From Trichosporon coremiiforme (Eukaryota > Basidiomycota > Tremellomycetes > Trichosporonales > Trichosporonaceae), in NCBI GenBank assembly GCA_039545355.1, contig BCJJ01000029.1, positions 1 through 64,000 on the forward strand: a stretch of DNA of 64,000 nt, in the 5' to 3' direction. The translations under genes and the position numbers were made by a program. This document shows, piece after piece, positions 51,117 through 63,362 of this stretch. The stretch's first letter is position 1, and the number at the start of each line of letters is the position of its first letter. A model generated the notes under the pieces. That model was not told the DNA's origin, ran no database searches, and saw only the letters and a program-made list of their open reading frames with translations.

Positions 51117-52686
51117 ATGTCGATGCAACCTCCCCAGCAGAAGCATTCAAGGAGCAGGCGGGCAGACCAGGCTCGCCGCCGTGAGGGCCGGGACCCAAAC
51201 AGCTCGCAGGATGCTAGCGAGGAAGGTACGTTGATAGTTTGAGCATACCCCGAAAACATCACTGACACATCGTTTCGTCATTGAATCGCCATGCCGTCGC
51301 TCGCCTCTCCCTTCTCTCATTTGCTCCGAACTGCCTATCTCAAACCACCACTGCTTCTCTCGCTTCTCATCTTTCTCACTCACTATCGTTCCATCCTTCT
51401 GTCTTGCCGCGACCCCACCTTGCCTCGGTAATCATTGCGACCGGTACCTGCGCCACGGAAATTATCTCGACTTTGCAGACAACGACGTTTCTGACGTGGG
51501 ATCTTTGATCTCGGTGAAAACACCCAGCCTTACCCCGTCCACCGCCAGCAGCCCGCGCCTTGGCACCAGCAACCACCGCAACACGACCGCCCCCCTTGTC
51601 GGGCTCTCTCTGAACGCGATGCTCCGCCGGAACGAGCGCTTCAACGACCCCAGCGAGAGCGAGGGTCTCGAGTCACCAACGTGAGTTGCTTCGATCCGCG
51701 CGCCAACTGACCCCAGATACGACGGTGACATCGAGTCTTCCTCTACGATCGGCACGCCTGTCCGCTTGAATGGACCGCAGCAGCGCCGCAACTCCTCTCC
51801 GAGCCCTACGCCGCAAGGCAACTCGTCACTTGCTCGCGCTCCCACGCCCAAGGCGCGTGCCGCTCGCCAGCTGATCGACCAGGAGGGACCATGTGATCCG
51901 CCTCGCGATGTTCCCGTCGCGGAGAGCGTCTCGCTGGCGCACCCGTACAAGGCCCACCTGACGGGCAAGAAGGCGAGTGCCGACGGGCCCCCGCGCATGT
52001 GGAAGCGCCAGCCGGAGCTGTCGGTCGAGGACATCCGGGCTTTTGTCCAGCGTGCGATTGACGGTGAGGGAGCGATTGACGGCTTTGAGCGTGACTGGCG
52101 GACGGCCCCGCCGCCTGCGGACCGCCCTGTCCGTATCTACGCCGATGGCGCTTACGACCTGTTCCACTTCGGCCACGCTCTGCAGCACCGCCAGGCGAAA
52201 CTCTCCTTCCCGCACGTCTATCTCATGGTCGGTGTGTGCTCTGACGCGCTCTGCGCCGAGCACAAGTCGGCGCCGGCTATGACGCACGCCGAGCGCTGCG
52301 AGGCGGTCCGTCACTGCCGATGGGTCGACGAGGTGATTCCCGACGCGCCCTGGGTTGTGGACGAGGAGTTCATCGAGCGCTACCAAATCGACTACATCGC
52401 GCACGACGAGGCCGTCTACCCGTCCAAGGAGTACGACGACGTGTACAAGTACATCAAGGAATCGGGCAAGTTCCTGCCGACACGCCGCACGCCGAGCATC
52501 TCGACGAGTGACCTCCTCGAGCGCATCGTCCGCGGATACCGTGACGGCTTCTTCGACTCGAAGCTCGAGAAGAACGGCCAGACCGACCTCCTCGCCGCCG
52601 ACGTCGACTGGGACAGCGACAGGAGCGTCGAGCGTCGTGAGAGGCGTCGTCTGGGCGCGCTCACGAAGCACAAGAAGAGCACGTAA
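51117..52686 (+). CDS. PCT1: CTP:phosphocholine cytidylyltransferase
   Basis: Exons are 51117-51225, 51479-51680 and 51717-52686, giving 426 aa. The long N-terminal part is Ser/Pro/Arg-rich and disordered. The catalytic domain begins near residue 235: IYADGAYDLFHFGHALQHRQAK with the HxGH motif; then HAERCEAVRHCRWVDEVI, and RRTPSISTSDLLERIV, equal to the RTxGISTS signature. It makes CDP-choline, the slow step of the Kennedy pathway, and is controlled by membrane binding. The C terminus after SKLEK is short, so a clear amphipathic M domain is not obvious. The first intron is 253 nt and I saw no RNA gene in it. Confidence 0.93.
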
Positions 52687-53129
52687 GCAGCTACGCTGAG
52701 ACCGCGTAGCGGTCGAGCGAGCTGATGCTGAGCCAGTTGAAGTGAGGGTGCGTTTGCGGCCTAGTTGAACTCTGGCTCTTTGGGGGTAGGGGAGATGGAG
52801 CGGGGCCTCGGCGTGCCCTGAGGCGCCGTGTCTGCTCGGAAGTAGGTCTCGCAGTTGCTTTGGGTTAGTTGGAACTAGAACCAGGATCCTTTAATGTACC
52901 ACGCATGCATACAGTCATGATTCGTTTCTGCGAGCGAAGCGCTCATTCCTTTGCTCACCACATCCTCTGCATCTTCCGGTAGCCAGGGATGGCCAGAAGG
53001 CCAAGAAGGCCAGAGTAACGGAGACAACTCGGCGACCACACGTGGTGCCCATCGACTCGGTAATGGCCGATGTCTCGGCGCTGTGATGCAATGTTGCAAC
53101 GAATTGCCCACTCACCGTCCGCCCGCAAG
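52687..53129. other. Intergenic upstream of the AlaX-like gene
   Basis: 443 bp between same-strand genes; no gene recognised. Confidence 0.5.
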
Positions 53130-54822
53130 ATGACCTACGACCTGGAGCCTGCGCTCCCAGCAACACAGACACCGAAGGACTACGCGCGCATCCACTTCGA
53201 CCCCGCCGAAGTGCCGGAGACGCGCATCGTGGGGCTGCTGGCCTGTCAGCGTGAGTATGCCGCGAGCTGCCTGCGAGCTGCGCTCGCGCAAGAACGAAGC
53301 TGTCCAAATCGAGAATGAAAGCTAACCTCCAGGCGACCCCCTGCTCCGCTCTCTGACGCGCAAGGTCGTCCGCTCCGAGCCCGCCAAGGCGGCGCCAGTG
53401 GCGCAAAAGGGCAGGGCGAAGCAGAAGAAGTCCAAGTCCGGCTCCGCGACCCCGGCCACGCCCTCTGGGCCCTCTGGCACTGCGACGCCGGCGGAGCCCG
53501 CTGTTCCGGAAGGACAGCTCTGGGAGGTCCAGCTCGAGGACACGATCCTGTTCCCCGAGGGCGGGGGCCAGCCGTGGGACACGGGGACTCTGACGCTGAC
53601 TGACGCGAATGGCGCGGCCGTGTCGTTCCCCGTCGAGGGCGTGGTTCGGCGCGGTCTCGATGCCGTGCACATTGTGCGTGTCCCGTCTTCCAGCGCCGTT
53701 GACTTTGGCACGATTGTGGGACGGGAGGCGCGAGTCGATGTCGACTGGGAGAGACGCATCGACCACATGGCGACTCACACGGGACAGCATCTCCTCAGTG
53801 CTGTCCTCGACAGACGGGGCTTGAACACGCTGTCCTGGGGCATGCCGGCTTATCCGTCGACGGAGGCGCCGTACGTCGAACTTCCCCGGGGACTGACGTG
53901 GCAAGAAGCCCAGGAGGTCGAGGACGAGTGCAACCGACACATTGGCGAGGACGTCAAGGTCTGGATCGACTTCAGCGTACAAGGCTCCGCGACGACGGAG
54001 GAGGAGGAGAGGGAGAACAGGGGGATTCCGAAGGACTATTCGGGCGTGAGTTCTGCGAGCCCACACTGCGAGCCCGTACTGCAAGCCCGTACTCCGAGCC
54101 CGGAGAGCGAGCCGCCAGGCGTAACAAACTGACGACAGGGCGTCATCCGACACTGCAACATCACCGCCATTGACCGGAACGCGTGCTGCGGCACGCAGCT
54201 TCCCTCCCTCTCGCCCATCGGCTCCATCCACGTCCTGCCCCCGTCGACCCCTTATGATAGCGACAAGACGACCAGCACTCCCACCCGCCTCTTTTTCGTC
54301 GCTGGCCCGCGCGCCGCCCGTCATCTCCGAGAGGCCAGCCGCGCCCTCTCCCGTTCCGCCCAGGTCATGGGCGTGGGCCGCACGGACCTGACGGAACGCC
54401 TGCAGCGGACGGAGAAGGTCCGCTTCGAGACGGCCGAGAGGGAGAAGGCGCTCAAGATTGAGCTTACCAAACTCATCGGCGCTGCTGCTGCAGAGGGCGG
54501 CGACCGGGCTAAGCTGGTGAGGACTGCGCCCGCCACGCACGACTATGACGCGCTCAGCGGTATTGCTGGCGCATACTGCGATGCCAGGGCCGAGGGCGTC
54601 GTCGTCGCTGTTAGCATCGCTGAGAAGCCCGCCCTCGTCGTTGTTCAGAGCAAAGATGAGGCGCAGGCGAAGAAGGTGTTTGATGCGCTTAAGGGAGAGT
54701 TGACTAGGGAGGATAAGGCCAGGGTCAAGGGGGGTGGTGCTCGTGGACGATTCATGGCCAAGGTCGAGGGCAAGTGGGGACCGAGCGAGGAGGAGGCGGT
54801 GGACAAGGCGCTCGCCCAGTAG
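53130..54822 (+). CDS. Alanyl-tRNA editing protein, AlaX/AARSD1-like
   Basis: Exons are 53130-53250, 53333-54045 and 54139-54822, giving 505 aa. An N-terminal beta domain has LWEVQLEDTILFPEGGGQPWDTG, followed by the editing domain with HTGQHLL (His189, His193). The second zinc motif reads ACCGTQLPSL; the usual His of CxxTH is Gln298 here. A Lys/Gln/Ala/Pro insert (about residues 55-105) interrupts the N-terminal domain. The C-terminal half (ERLQRTEKVRFETAEREKALKIEL) resembles AARSD1/AlaRS C-Ala helices, ending in GGGARGRFMAKVEGKWG. The family hydrolyses Ser-tRNA-Ala in trans. Whether this copy still binds zinc normally is open. Confidence 0.88.
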
Positions 54823-55081
54823 ACACCAGATAGATATGTGATTTCCCACCCCGCTTGCCATCATGTGGGCAGCTGGCTGATCACCTGCCTGCATCGCGAC
54901 CGGGGCAGCCCGGCACCGCTCGGCTTCGCCTCGCGCTGCCCAATCTTTGTGCCAAACTCATAACATCTCATGTCTGCGGAGCTACCACGCACCCTTCGAG
55001 GGGGTGCACAAGAAGAGCGAAAAACGAAGGGGGGAAACTTGAACTACTCTACTTTAAAATTGTCTGCTGATCCTACTGTCC
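54823..55081. other. Intergenic between convergent genes
   Basis: 259 bp between two 3' ends; nothing recognisable. Confidence 0.5.
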
Positions 55082-57061
55082 TTAGGTAGTCTTGGTCTCG
55101 GGGGCGGGCTGCGCGGGGTCGGCGGCGACGGCCTGGGGAGCGGCCGGGGCGGGCTGAGCTGCGGGGGCAGGGGCTGGAGCGGCAGCTTGCGGCTGAGCGG
55201 CGGGCTGGGCAACAGGCGCCGCCGGGGCAGCGGCAGGCTGAGCGGCGGGCTGGGCGGGGGGCTGAGCCGGAGCAGCAGCCGCGGGGACGGCAGGAGCCTG
55301 CGAGACGGGAGCAGCGGGGGCAGGGGTGGTAGCTTGAGGCTGAGGAGCGGCGGGGGCGGCGGCGACCTGGGGTTGAGGCTGCGGCGTCGCGACGGGTGCG
55401 GGAGCAGCAGCGGCAGGGGCCGGGGCGGGTGCCGGAGCAGGAGCGGGGGCGGGGGCAGGAGCAGGCGCCGGAGCAGGAGCGGGGGCGGGGGCAGGAGCAG
55501 GCGCCGGAGCGGCAGCCGCGGCGGGAGGAACATACGCCGGGATGCTCGAGGCAAAGTTGTGGTACGACGAGGCCCAGTGCGTGTTCGGGCTCTCGCCGCG
55601 GGCCACGGCCAGGTCGCGCGCCAGGATCTCAACCTGGCGGTGGCTGTCGTTGACCTGGTTCTTCAGAGCCTGGATGTAGTCGATGGCCTTTGAGAGGATC
55701 TCCCACTGTAGTTGTCAGCACCAGTCATCTTGGGGTGGATGGATGGCTCAGGAACGGTTTTCGCAACCACCTGGCGACCGCATGGTAATCTGCAGTCGCA
55801 TGGCAATCTAATCATGTCCAAGAACCAAACATTTTCTAAGCGACTCACCTTGCTAGCCTTCATTCCGCGGTCCTGGGGAAGGGCATCGCGGAGCTCGTCG
55901 AAGAGGTCGCGCATCTCCTTACGGCGCTTACGCTCGGCGAGCTTGTGCGAGATACGGAGCTCCGGGGAGCGCGAGAACGGTGTCTCCTTCTTGGGGGGCT
56001 CAGGAGGTGCGAGGGTTTGCTGAGCAGCAGGCACCTGGGCAATGGCCTCCTTGATCTCAACGTCAGCAGCGGGCGACTCGGCAGCGGCAGAGCCAAGAGT
56101 CTCGGGGATGAGACGGAGCTCCGGCGGGGCCTGGGCACCGTTGCCGGTGGCAGTGCCGTCAGCCGATGATCGAACAGACGAGAGCGCAGGGTCGAGGGCC
56201 ATCGCGTTGGGGTCACGCTTCTGCTCGTCGGTAACCTGCTGCTGCGGCTGGGTAGCGTCGGTGGTAGCGACCTCGGCCGTCGGGGGCCAGCTGTACCCTC
56301 CAGTAACAGGGTAGGCCGTCACGGTGCGACGCTGCTCGGGGACAACGGTCTGCAGAAAGCGGCGCTCAGCGGGCGACATGGCGCGGTAGGTCGAGGGGTA
56401 GTCATCCTCGGACGAGGCGTAGCCCGAAGCCTTAGGCTTGATGTCATAGTCACGCTCCGAGATGCGGAGGTGAGGAAGTCGCTCCAGAGCGTGGTCACGG
56501 GGGTCATGGGCAACCATGGCGGGAGATTCAAACTTGGCGGATTGCGGGGTGAGAGGGAAGAGAATGTCGTCGCACTGGCGGTCGTAGTATGCACCAGGGG
56601 GGGAGAGCTCGGGGAGGTGACGAGAGGAGCGAGACGCGTCGTGATGCCTGTGAGGGGGCGAGAGAGTGCGTCGGGCAGAGTACTCCGGATAGGGTGCTGC
56701 GCGAGAACGGTGGTGGTGGGACGTGCTCGATGCGCGAGAACGACAGGTGAGAGGAGGAGGTGCGTCCGTCAAGGGAGACGAGTGGTGGGGGAAGCCAGTC
56801 TCGATGGGTGGCAGGAGGGATGCGGGATGACGACGTTCACGGCTGGGGGGAGGGGAGAGCAGCCGGTGAGGAGGGGGTGCTCGGTAGTGACGAGGCCTGT
56901 TGTGTGAGCTGGAGGTGGCTGACGTTGGAGATGAGAGTGACTCACTTTGAGTAAGGGTGGTAGTTGTGAGGATGCGAGTTGTAGTACGCGTCCTGGTAAT
57001 AGGAAGGGTGGTGCGCGTCCAACTGGTGGGGGTGAAAACGCTGAGAAGGGGCCCTGTTCAT
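55082..57061 (-). CDS. bHLH transcription factor with an Ala/Pro-rich tail
   Basis: Exons are 57061-56946, 56842-55849 and 55705-55082, giving 577 aa. The N-terminal exon is His/Tyr/Pro-rich ([19 protein letters not shown]). A bHLH domain lies near residues 340-400: basic part [20 protein letters not shown], loop [11 protein letters not shown], and helix 2 [15 protein letters not shown], joined across the 143-nt intron. HKxAERKRR gives E-box contacts (His, Glu, Arg). A short leucine-type stretch ([11 protein letters not shown]) follows, and then about 150 residues of Ala, Pro and Gln, including an (AP)n run coded by a 36-bp repeat. It should bind CANNTG sites as a dimer. The target pathway is unknown; the long upstream region suggests complex control. 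Confidence 0.9.
55431..55502. repeat. 36-bp minisatellite, two units, coding
   Basis: The unit GCCGGAGCAGGAGCGGGGGC... occurs at 55431-55466 and 55467-55502, and a third begins at 55503. On the minus strand it codes for alternating Ala-Pro, and 36 is a multiple of three, so copy changes keep the frame. Confidence 0.85.
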
Positions 57062-58559
57062 CTACACCGGGCACAAGCCCGAGTCAGTATGCTATGCGAT
57101 GGGGGGATGGAAGCAGAGGCGGAGCAAGTATCCGAGTGGATGGATGCGGTGCGGCGACGAAGGACGACGGCGGCGGGATGGATGCACTGGGTGCGGGTGG
57201 TGGTGGTGGTTGTGGTCACTGGACGATGGTTGGATGGTGGTGGTGGGTGATTGTATGAAGCCAAGATGGAGGGGGCTGACCCCGCAACCGCAGTCTGCCT
57301 TTCCGGGCTTTGCTCGGCCCTTGGAGTGGCCCTTGTGGCACTGGGCAAGCCCTATGGTAGCACCACGACAACGCTGCTACATGCATCTTGCTCTGCTCCA
57401 ACTCCGGCGAGCACTCACTTTGAGATGGAGAGCCGCGCTCTAGGTTTCGGTGGACTCGTCGAGTGGAGGGTCGTGGTCGATGTCGGCGCGCGAGAACAGC
57501 GTGGTCGTCGCGTGGAGGAGTGAGCTCGAGTTGCAGAATTTCGTCGCGTGGCGAGCGATAAGCAGGCAACAAGCGCTGAACAGGGGAGAAAGTGCAGCGG
57601 GGAGAGTATGCACAGGGGGGGTTCGGAGCTGGGCCGAACGGGTGAGTGTATGCTAGGTGCGCGCTACGGAGGGGAAGGAGGAACTGATTGTCAGCGATGA
57701 TGATGGTCGTGAGAGGACGTTGGGTGGTGGTGGTGGCAGCACCACCCCGGCAAGGTTCAGCCAAGCAGCCATCGCCCTGTTTCATCTTTTCGTCCAAACC
57801 CGCAACAACACCCACTCAATAACGTTTGGTTTTCGTTGAACTTCGTTCGGGGAATAAATTGCTGCATGGTGTCAGCGGGTTGATGCATGGGGGTCTCGTG
57901 AGGAGAGATGCGGATGGAGGAGCGTTGAGGATGACCTCAGCACGGGGTCGCTCGGTCGTCGCTCGTCGCTCGTCGTAGCCTGAAACCCAAATCTGAGGGG
58001 CCACACGGGATCAGAATCCCAGGACCCTTCACTCGTCTACCTCTCCCAACCCGACATCCCTCAACCCTCCTGACCACCCTTGAATCCCAAACCTGAGAGC
58101 CCTAACGACCCTACGACACCTGTCCTGGCTGTCGCCTCTCCAAGAACACGACCGGGACGGCGCAGCACTCGACGCAAGCTACTCACAATGAAATGGGCTT
58201 TCGTCACTGGGAGTCAAGTCTTGAAGAGAGAAGAGTAAGAGGTCGTAAGAGTTCGTCTAGAAACTACGTAGAAAGGTCAATGAAGAGGAAGCTGAAAGCG
58301 CGAAAGGCGCGTTCGAAGCGTAGAAAGAGGCGTTGAATCCGATCAAGGCGTGGTCGTCACTGAGGACGAGCGAGTAAATCAAAAGTCGTTGGGGTTTTCT
58401 GAAAAGGAATAACGGACGAGCGTTAGAAGTGCGTGAGGGCGTGGGTTCGTGAACGTGAAGAGGTCTTTAGAAGTGTCGTGGTCGTATTTTTTGGTGGTTT
58501 TTGGTTGTATTTCGAAAGAAGTCGTAAGACGTGTGGTTGGAGGGTGTCGGTGTAGACGT
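57062..58559. other. Long upstream region of the bHLH gene
   Basis: About 1.5 kb with no convincing gene. The first 700 bp are rich in GGTGG and GGATG runs on the plus strand. It probably contains a long 5' leader and promoter for the minus-strand bHLH gene. Confidence 0.45.
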
Positions 58560-58735
58560 GGGTTGAGAGGAGGAGGGCGGAGAGGAGGTGACGGGAGATG
58601 AAGAGGAGTGAACTAAGGAAACTATGGAAGGGGGAGGGAGAGAATGGATGGAGAGAGAAGAGGAGAGGGATGAAAGGATGGAGAGGAAGAGAGAGGAGGG
58701 TTAGAGTAAAGAGCAGAAGAGGAAGCAGCCCGAGC
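58560..58735 (+). repeat. Purine-rich tract (GAGA-type)
   Basis: About 175 bp that is almost only A and G on the plus strand (GAGAGGAGGAGGGCGGAGAGG and similar), hence CT-rich on the minus strand. CT-rich sense strands are common in fungal promoters and leaders, here in the bHLH direction. Confidence 0.65.
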
Positions 58736-61700
58736 TAACATCCACCACCTGGTGGTGGTCGAGGGTGGCGGTCGTGGTGGAATGGTGGGTTTGGGCTGCA
58801 TCAGTCTCCGCAGTGGTATGCTCTCTTGCCTGAATGCCTGGACGTGTTTAGCACATGGGCATGCGGATCCTGGTATGGGCGAGGACGGGAGAGGCAGCTG
58901 GCCGGCGGTCTGATTCTGGACGCCTGAGGGCCTGAGAAGTCTGAGGGTCGCTCGTTACGGGTCAGCGCTGGATAAGATTACGAGCACCGAGGGCGCCTGG
59001 TAGGAGTACTGCCGCGGGCTGGACGCGTGCCGAGGAACCACTGAGCGATGCACTGCAGCACAGGTCGAGTAAGGCGGCAAGGTTGCCGATGCTTGCGAGA
59101 CACGCTACCACGCGCACTGCACGACATTTGTGTGGACATGGTGCCGTCCAGTCGGCATCCTGGCTGCCGTTTCCTGGGTGTCTGAGCGCCCTGTCCGGCA
59201 GTTCTGGCTGGCTCAGGCGTTTGGCGGTGTCTTTTTCGCGAAGGAGAGGGACGTTAAGCTCCATCTCAAACCCAGACCCTTAGCACCAACTCAAAGCAGC
59301 AAACCCAGCAGCAGAAAACCCAGGAACCGGACATCGTAGACTTCAAGGGGAGCAGTGGGGAGCGCACCGCACTGCGATGCGTCACTCGCTCGCATCCAGC
59401 ATCCAAGTAAGGAAGTCCTTGCAACAAACTCTAAACACGCAGATGGCAATTCGGGCAGTTACTACGCGGGGACATCGGGCATTCCACTTTTCATCCTTTC
59501 TACAGGGTGCGTGTTAAGGACGAGAGCAGCGTTTGCATCGATGTAAGTAGTCGTAAGCTACACGCGGCTAGGATCTGGGACAGCACGGGCATGCCACGAT
59601 AGCCTCTTCGCGAGAGCCGGGCGGTAGGAACTGACGACACTGAAGATCCTCAAGGCGAGCTCAATAGAAAGGGAACAGCCACAGTGAGGACACGGCGGCT
59701 CAAAAAATGTCGATCCTTATCGCTGCATGTTACGGCGTCACACCAATCGAAGCACCAATCGAGGTCCGCTCGTCATTGATTCCAAGGTGTGCATTTCCTT
59801 GTGCGGCGCAACTTATTTGGCGGAGGGCTGTCGGAGCGCGGTGCGGTTTGAATGCAGCCGGAGCGGTATCGATGGCATTAGGCCATTCAGAACGCCACTG
59901 GAGCCGGAAAGGCGTCGCTGGCCCGCGGCGCTGCACACGAGCAGAGGGCCCAGAAGCCACGCTGAGAATGCACGGAGGGTGGACATAGGGTCGGTGACTC
60001 GCAGCGCTTCAGCCGTACGCGACTGTGTCACCAGCTTTGTTATATCTCCGCACAAAACCTAGGCTAATGAGGCTAATGACCGTAAGTTGAATGCAGTGAA
60101 TGAAGGCCGCCGGTTCCAACGGCGCTCGCGGATTGCTGGAGCCTGCAGGAGCGAGTCCTACGAGCTTCCATGAGCCTCGATCAGACATTGTGTTGCCAGA
60201 GTTGTGGGCTCTGCCGAAACCCTCCGTGGATCTCGTTGCCAGGCTGCAGTTGGCTGTCTGAGTATGAGACGGGGTGGTTTGCCCCAAGCTACCGGTGTCG
60301 TCGGTCGAGGCGACCGGAGTGCTGTGAGACACAGCTGGGCGGCACGGGCAATGCTGCCATCATACCAGCATTGAGGTCCAAGACAGTTTCAAGCGGCTGT
60401 AACTGGGTCGGTACTTTGAGGTGGGGCATTGGGGAGATCGAGTGGATCGATATTCGGACCCTCCCGAAATGACGCAGTAGGACCACACCAGTCAGGTCGG
60501 TTACAGAAAAGTGCACGCGCCTGACTTGCACCGTTCCATCGGTCGAACACGCACTGACTCATGGGTCTGTTCTCCTCTCGTAAAGGTCTCAGAGTGGAAT
60601 CGAAAACATCCTTGCGCGATCGAGGGCGGGAACAGCTAGTGGACATGCCCGCTTCCTCTCGGTTTCGCTCGACCTCCCTCACTTCTATGCGTCCTGCGGC
60701 TGCGTAAGTTCGTAATGCTGGCTAGAACAGACGTAACCGCCACGTTAACGAGCAGCGACGAGCGTACACCTCGCGCGTACTTGAAGCAGATCAAACACGA
60801 GACCTGAAGCCACCTTCAGGTTCAGCGAGTAGTGTCTCATTCTGTGTCAAACACCCGGGCCGGATGCCGTACATTTATCACAGGCAGATCCTCTGCCCTC
60901 AGTTGTCCTCCTGCGGTCGACGACAGGGCTATGCCGTCATTCCGCTCTTGACGCTCGCTTTCTAGCGGATCTCACCCTTTCTCTTCTACACCAAGCGTTG
61001 TCGTGACGGAGAGGAGCAGCAACAAGCTGAAGCCTGCATCTCCCCTAAACGCTCACGCGATGCCGGAGTCTTTTGCAACCCGCCTCGGCGAAATCAACAA
61101 CAGCCACCCCTAACCGGTATGAGCTTGGGTGCGTCTGACCTGACATCCCCAGGACGGAGCCAGGCGTGACGTGTGCCAGCAGTTGACTTAAGCGCTCCCA
61201 GCAGTTATCGTGCCTTCCTCGTGCCTCTGCCGCATCCAGGCAATCGCCAGTAATCGCGCTCGCGAGGTGACCAGGAACCCAGGAACTTAGGTACGCCGGG
61301 CAAGCGTCTTGGTGGTGTTGTAGGTTGTCATCGGAATAACCTTGTTTTCTGGGTGCGCTTGCCTCGCTTCCTCTTGCTCCTTTGGCACACATCCCAGGCC
61401 AAATCTTCTGGCAAAACAGGAAATCGAGAAACTCGAACACGCGCAACTCACGCCGTGCTCAACGGACACGCAGCACCGCACTCCGCACCCGATACGGCAC
61501 CAGACTAGACTGGGCACGACTGGGCTTCAAGTCATGGGTTAATTAAACCTTGGTATTGCTCGCACTGCCTCTGCTTGCGCTCGCATCCATGTGTGAGGAT
61601 CCCAGTCGCGATCGAGATCCGAAAGGCACTGCGCTGAAACCCTCTTAGGCTTCGGTGCTTGCTGAAGCTTGCTGCAGCATACTGACGCTTCGCTAGTCTG

Positions 61701-63362
61701 CCCTCGCTGATGACTTCTTAGAACTTTCTTCGGTCGCTGCTTCCAGGTTGCTGGATAGGGCGTCGACGCCGTGGACCGGTGCCGCCACGTCACTTGCACC
61801 GCCCTGCTCAGCCTGCTGAGCGACGTCAAGGGTGCCTCTTATGTGGGTTGGGAATATGTCAGGCTGCGCAGATACCAGGCGATGTCAAAGCTTGTCCAGC
61901 GCTTCGCTGTGATCCAAGCGAGCGAGGTCTGGCTCGTTAGTCACCCCTCGAACTCACCACAGGCACCGTGCTGCGGCCGCTGTGCTCAGAGAAGCGAAGG
62001 CAAAGGCAGGTCACCGAAAGTCAGTCGGGGCTCGTCGACGTCAGAAGTCCATGCAATGGGGAGAGAGAAGGTATGCAGCGGGACTGCGATACGTCACCGG
62101 CACATAGTCGGGTTTGGAGTCTCGAGTTTCCAGCGACTACATATGCTCAGTACACATCCGCATTCACGTAGAGTGCGAGGGGGTCGCGTCGTCGGCGCTC
62201 GGGCCCACCGAACAGATGGAAGCAGTGAACATACACCGTCTACGTACCCCCGCTCAGCTCGGCTCCGCGATACTCACAGGCGAGCGCCTCACCGACGAGG
62301 GGTCCAGCCGTGCGCCATACGTACCTCCCCCGCTCCGAAATAAGCTGTCCGTCTCGTCAAGTTCTCGCCATATCCGTAGCAAGAAGCAGCAGCGCGTACT
62401 TGAACAAGGTGTGAGCCAGGCGCAGGTAGGTTGCAGGCACGGACGCGGCCATCGCGACATATCACCGTTCCAGCGTCGATACTCTGCGCCTATTCTGCTT
62501 GTCCGGCCGCTTGCAGCAGCGTCGTACTCTGGAGCGCGCCTTGCTGACGCCGTGTGGTGCGTACTGCCCCCAGTGACTGGAGGAAGGCCGTGCACGTGCC
62601 GGACACGCCGGACGCTCGCGCGACTAAGCTCAGCCTCCTCCGGGAGTCGCACGTCTCAATCCTTCCCCAATGAAAGGGCAATGAGGCACGCGCCTGCTTG
62701 CTTTTCCTTGCCTCTCGTCACCTAACGTACTTGCCGTTTGCTCCGCACGAATGACGTGAACGAGCGAGAGTGGAGAATAGTGGTCAAGGGTAGCTAATGC
62801 TAGCGTCTCGGCAGTGTTCGGTGGAGGATGCCGGGATGACCTTCACTGGTGACCCGAGAGTATGCACTACCCTTCTGTGGAGTACGCAGTGTCGAAATGC
62901 GCCACGAATAGTGGCCGCACCTCTCACCTGACACCGTGAAGCGCTTAGTGCATCATCGAGACGCGAAACAGCAGCTCTGACGGAGTGGGATGGAACGCTT
63001 TGGGAAGGAGGATCTCACCGCCATATGCAAGGCGGCGTGCGCTTGAAGCATGGGCGGACATGAGAGCTATAGCGGTGCTCGCTAATGGTTCTGAGCGGGC
63101 TGGCGTTAGCAATGGTCAGTCTGGGCTGTTGTGTTGAGGACGTGAGTAGATTGAAGGTTGTGCGCGTCTGTGGATACTAGGTGTCGTGTTGGGAAGGCAG
63201 TGACGATCCCAACGATCGGCAATGGCGCTGTGATACTCGACTAGAATGTGCAACGAGGAAAGTTGGATGGGATCTACATGCTATGCATCGTTTTACTAAT
63301 AGAAATGCTGTTATACACTCAGAAAGGACTGCCTTCTGTGCTCACCGTCTCTCGATCTCTCT
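58736..63362. other. Gene-poor region before SPT6
   Basis: About 4.6 kb in which no open frame shows a known motif, a good exon structure or transposon ends. Frames are short (under about 200 codons) and overlap on both strands. No tRNA or rRNA was found. It may hold unrecognised small genes, regulatory RNA or decayed sequence. Confidence 0.45.

Noticed and set aside
51226..51478. snoRNA in the 253-nt intron of the cytidylyltransferase gene
   Set aside because: No C box (RTGATGA) with a matching D box at suitable distance and no rRNA complement was found.
52915..54894. A 659-codon open frame antisense to the AlaX-like gene
   Set aside because: Arg/Leu/Gly-rich with no motif; it is the shadow of a GC-rich coding strand and ignores the introns supported for the plus-strand gene.
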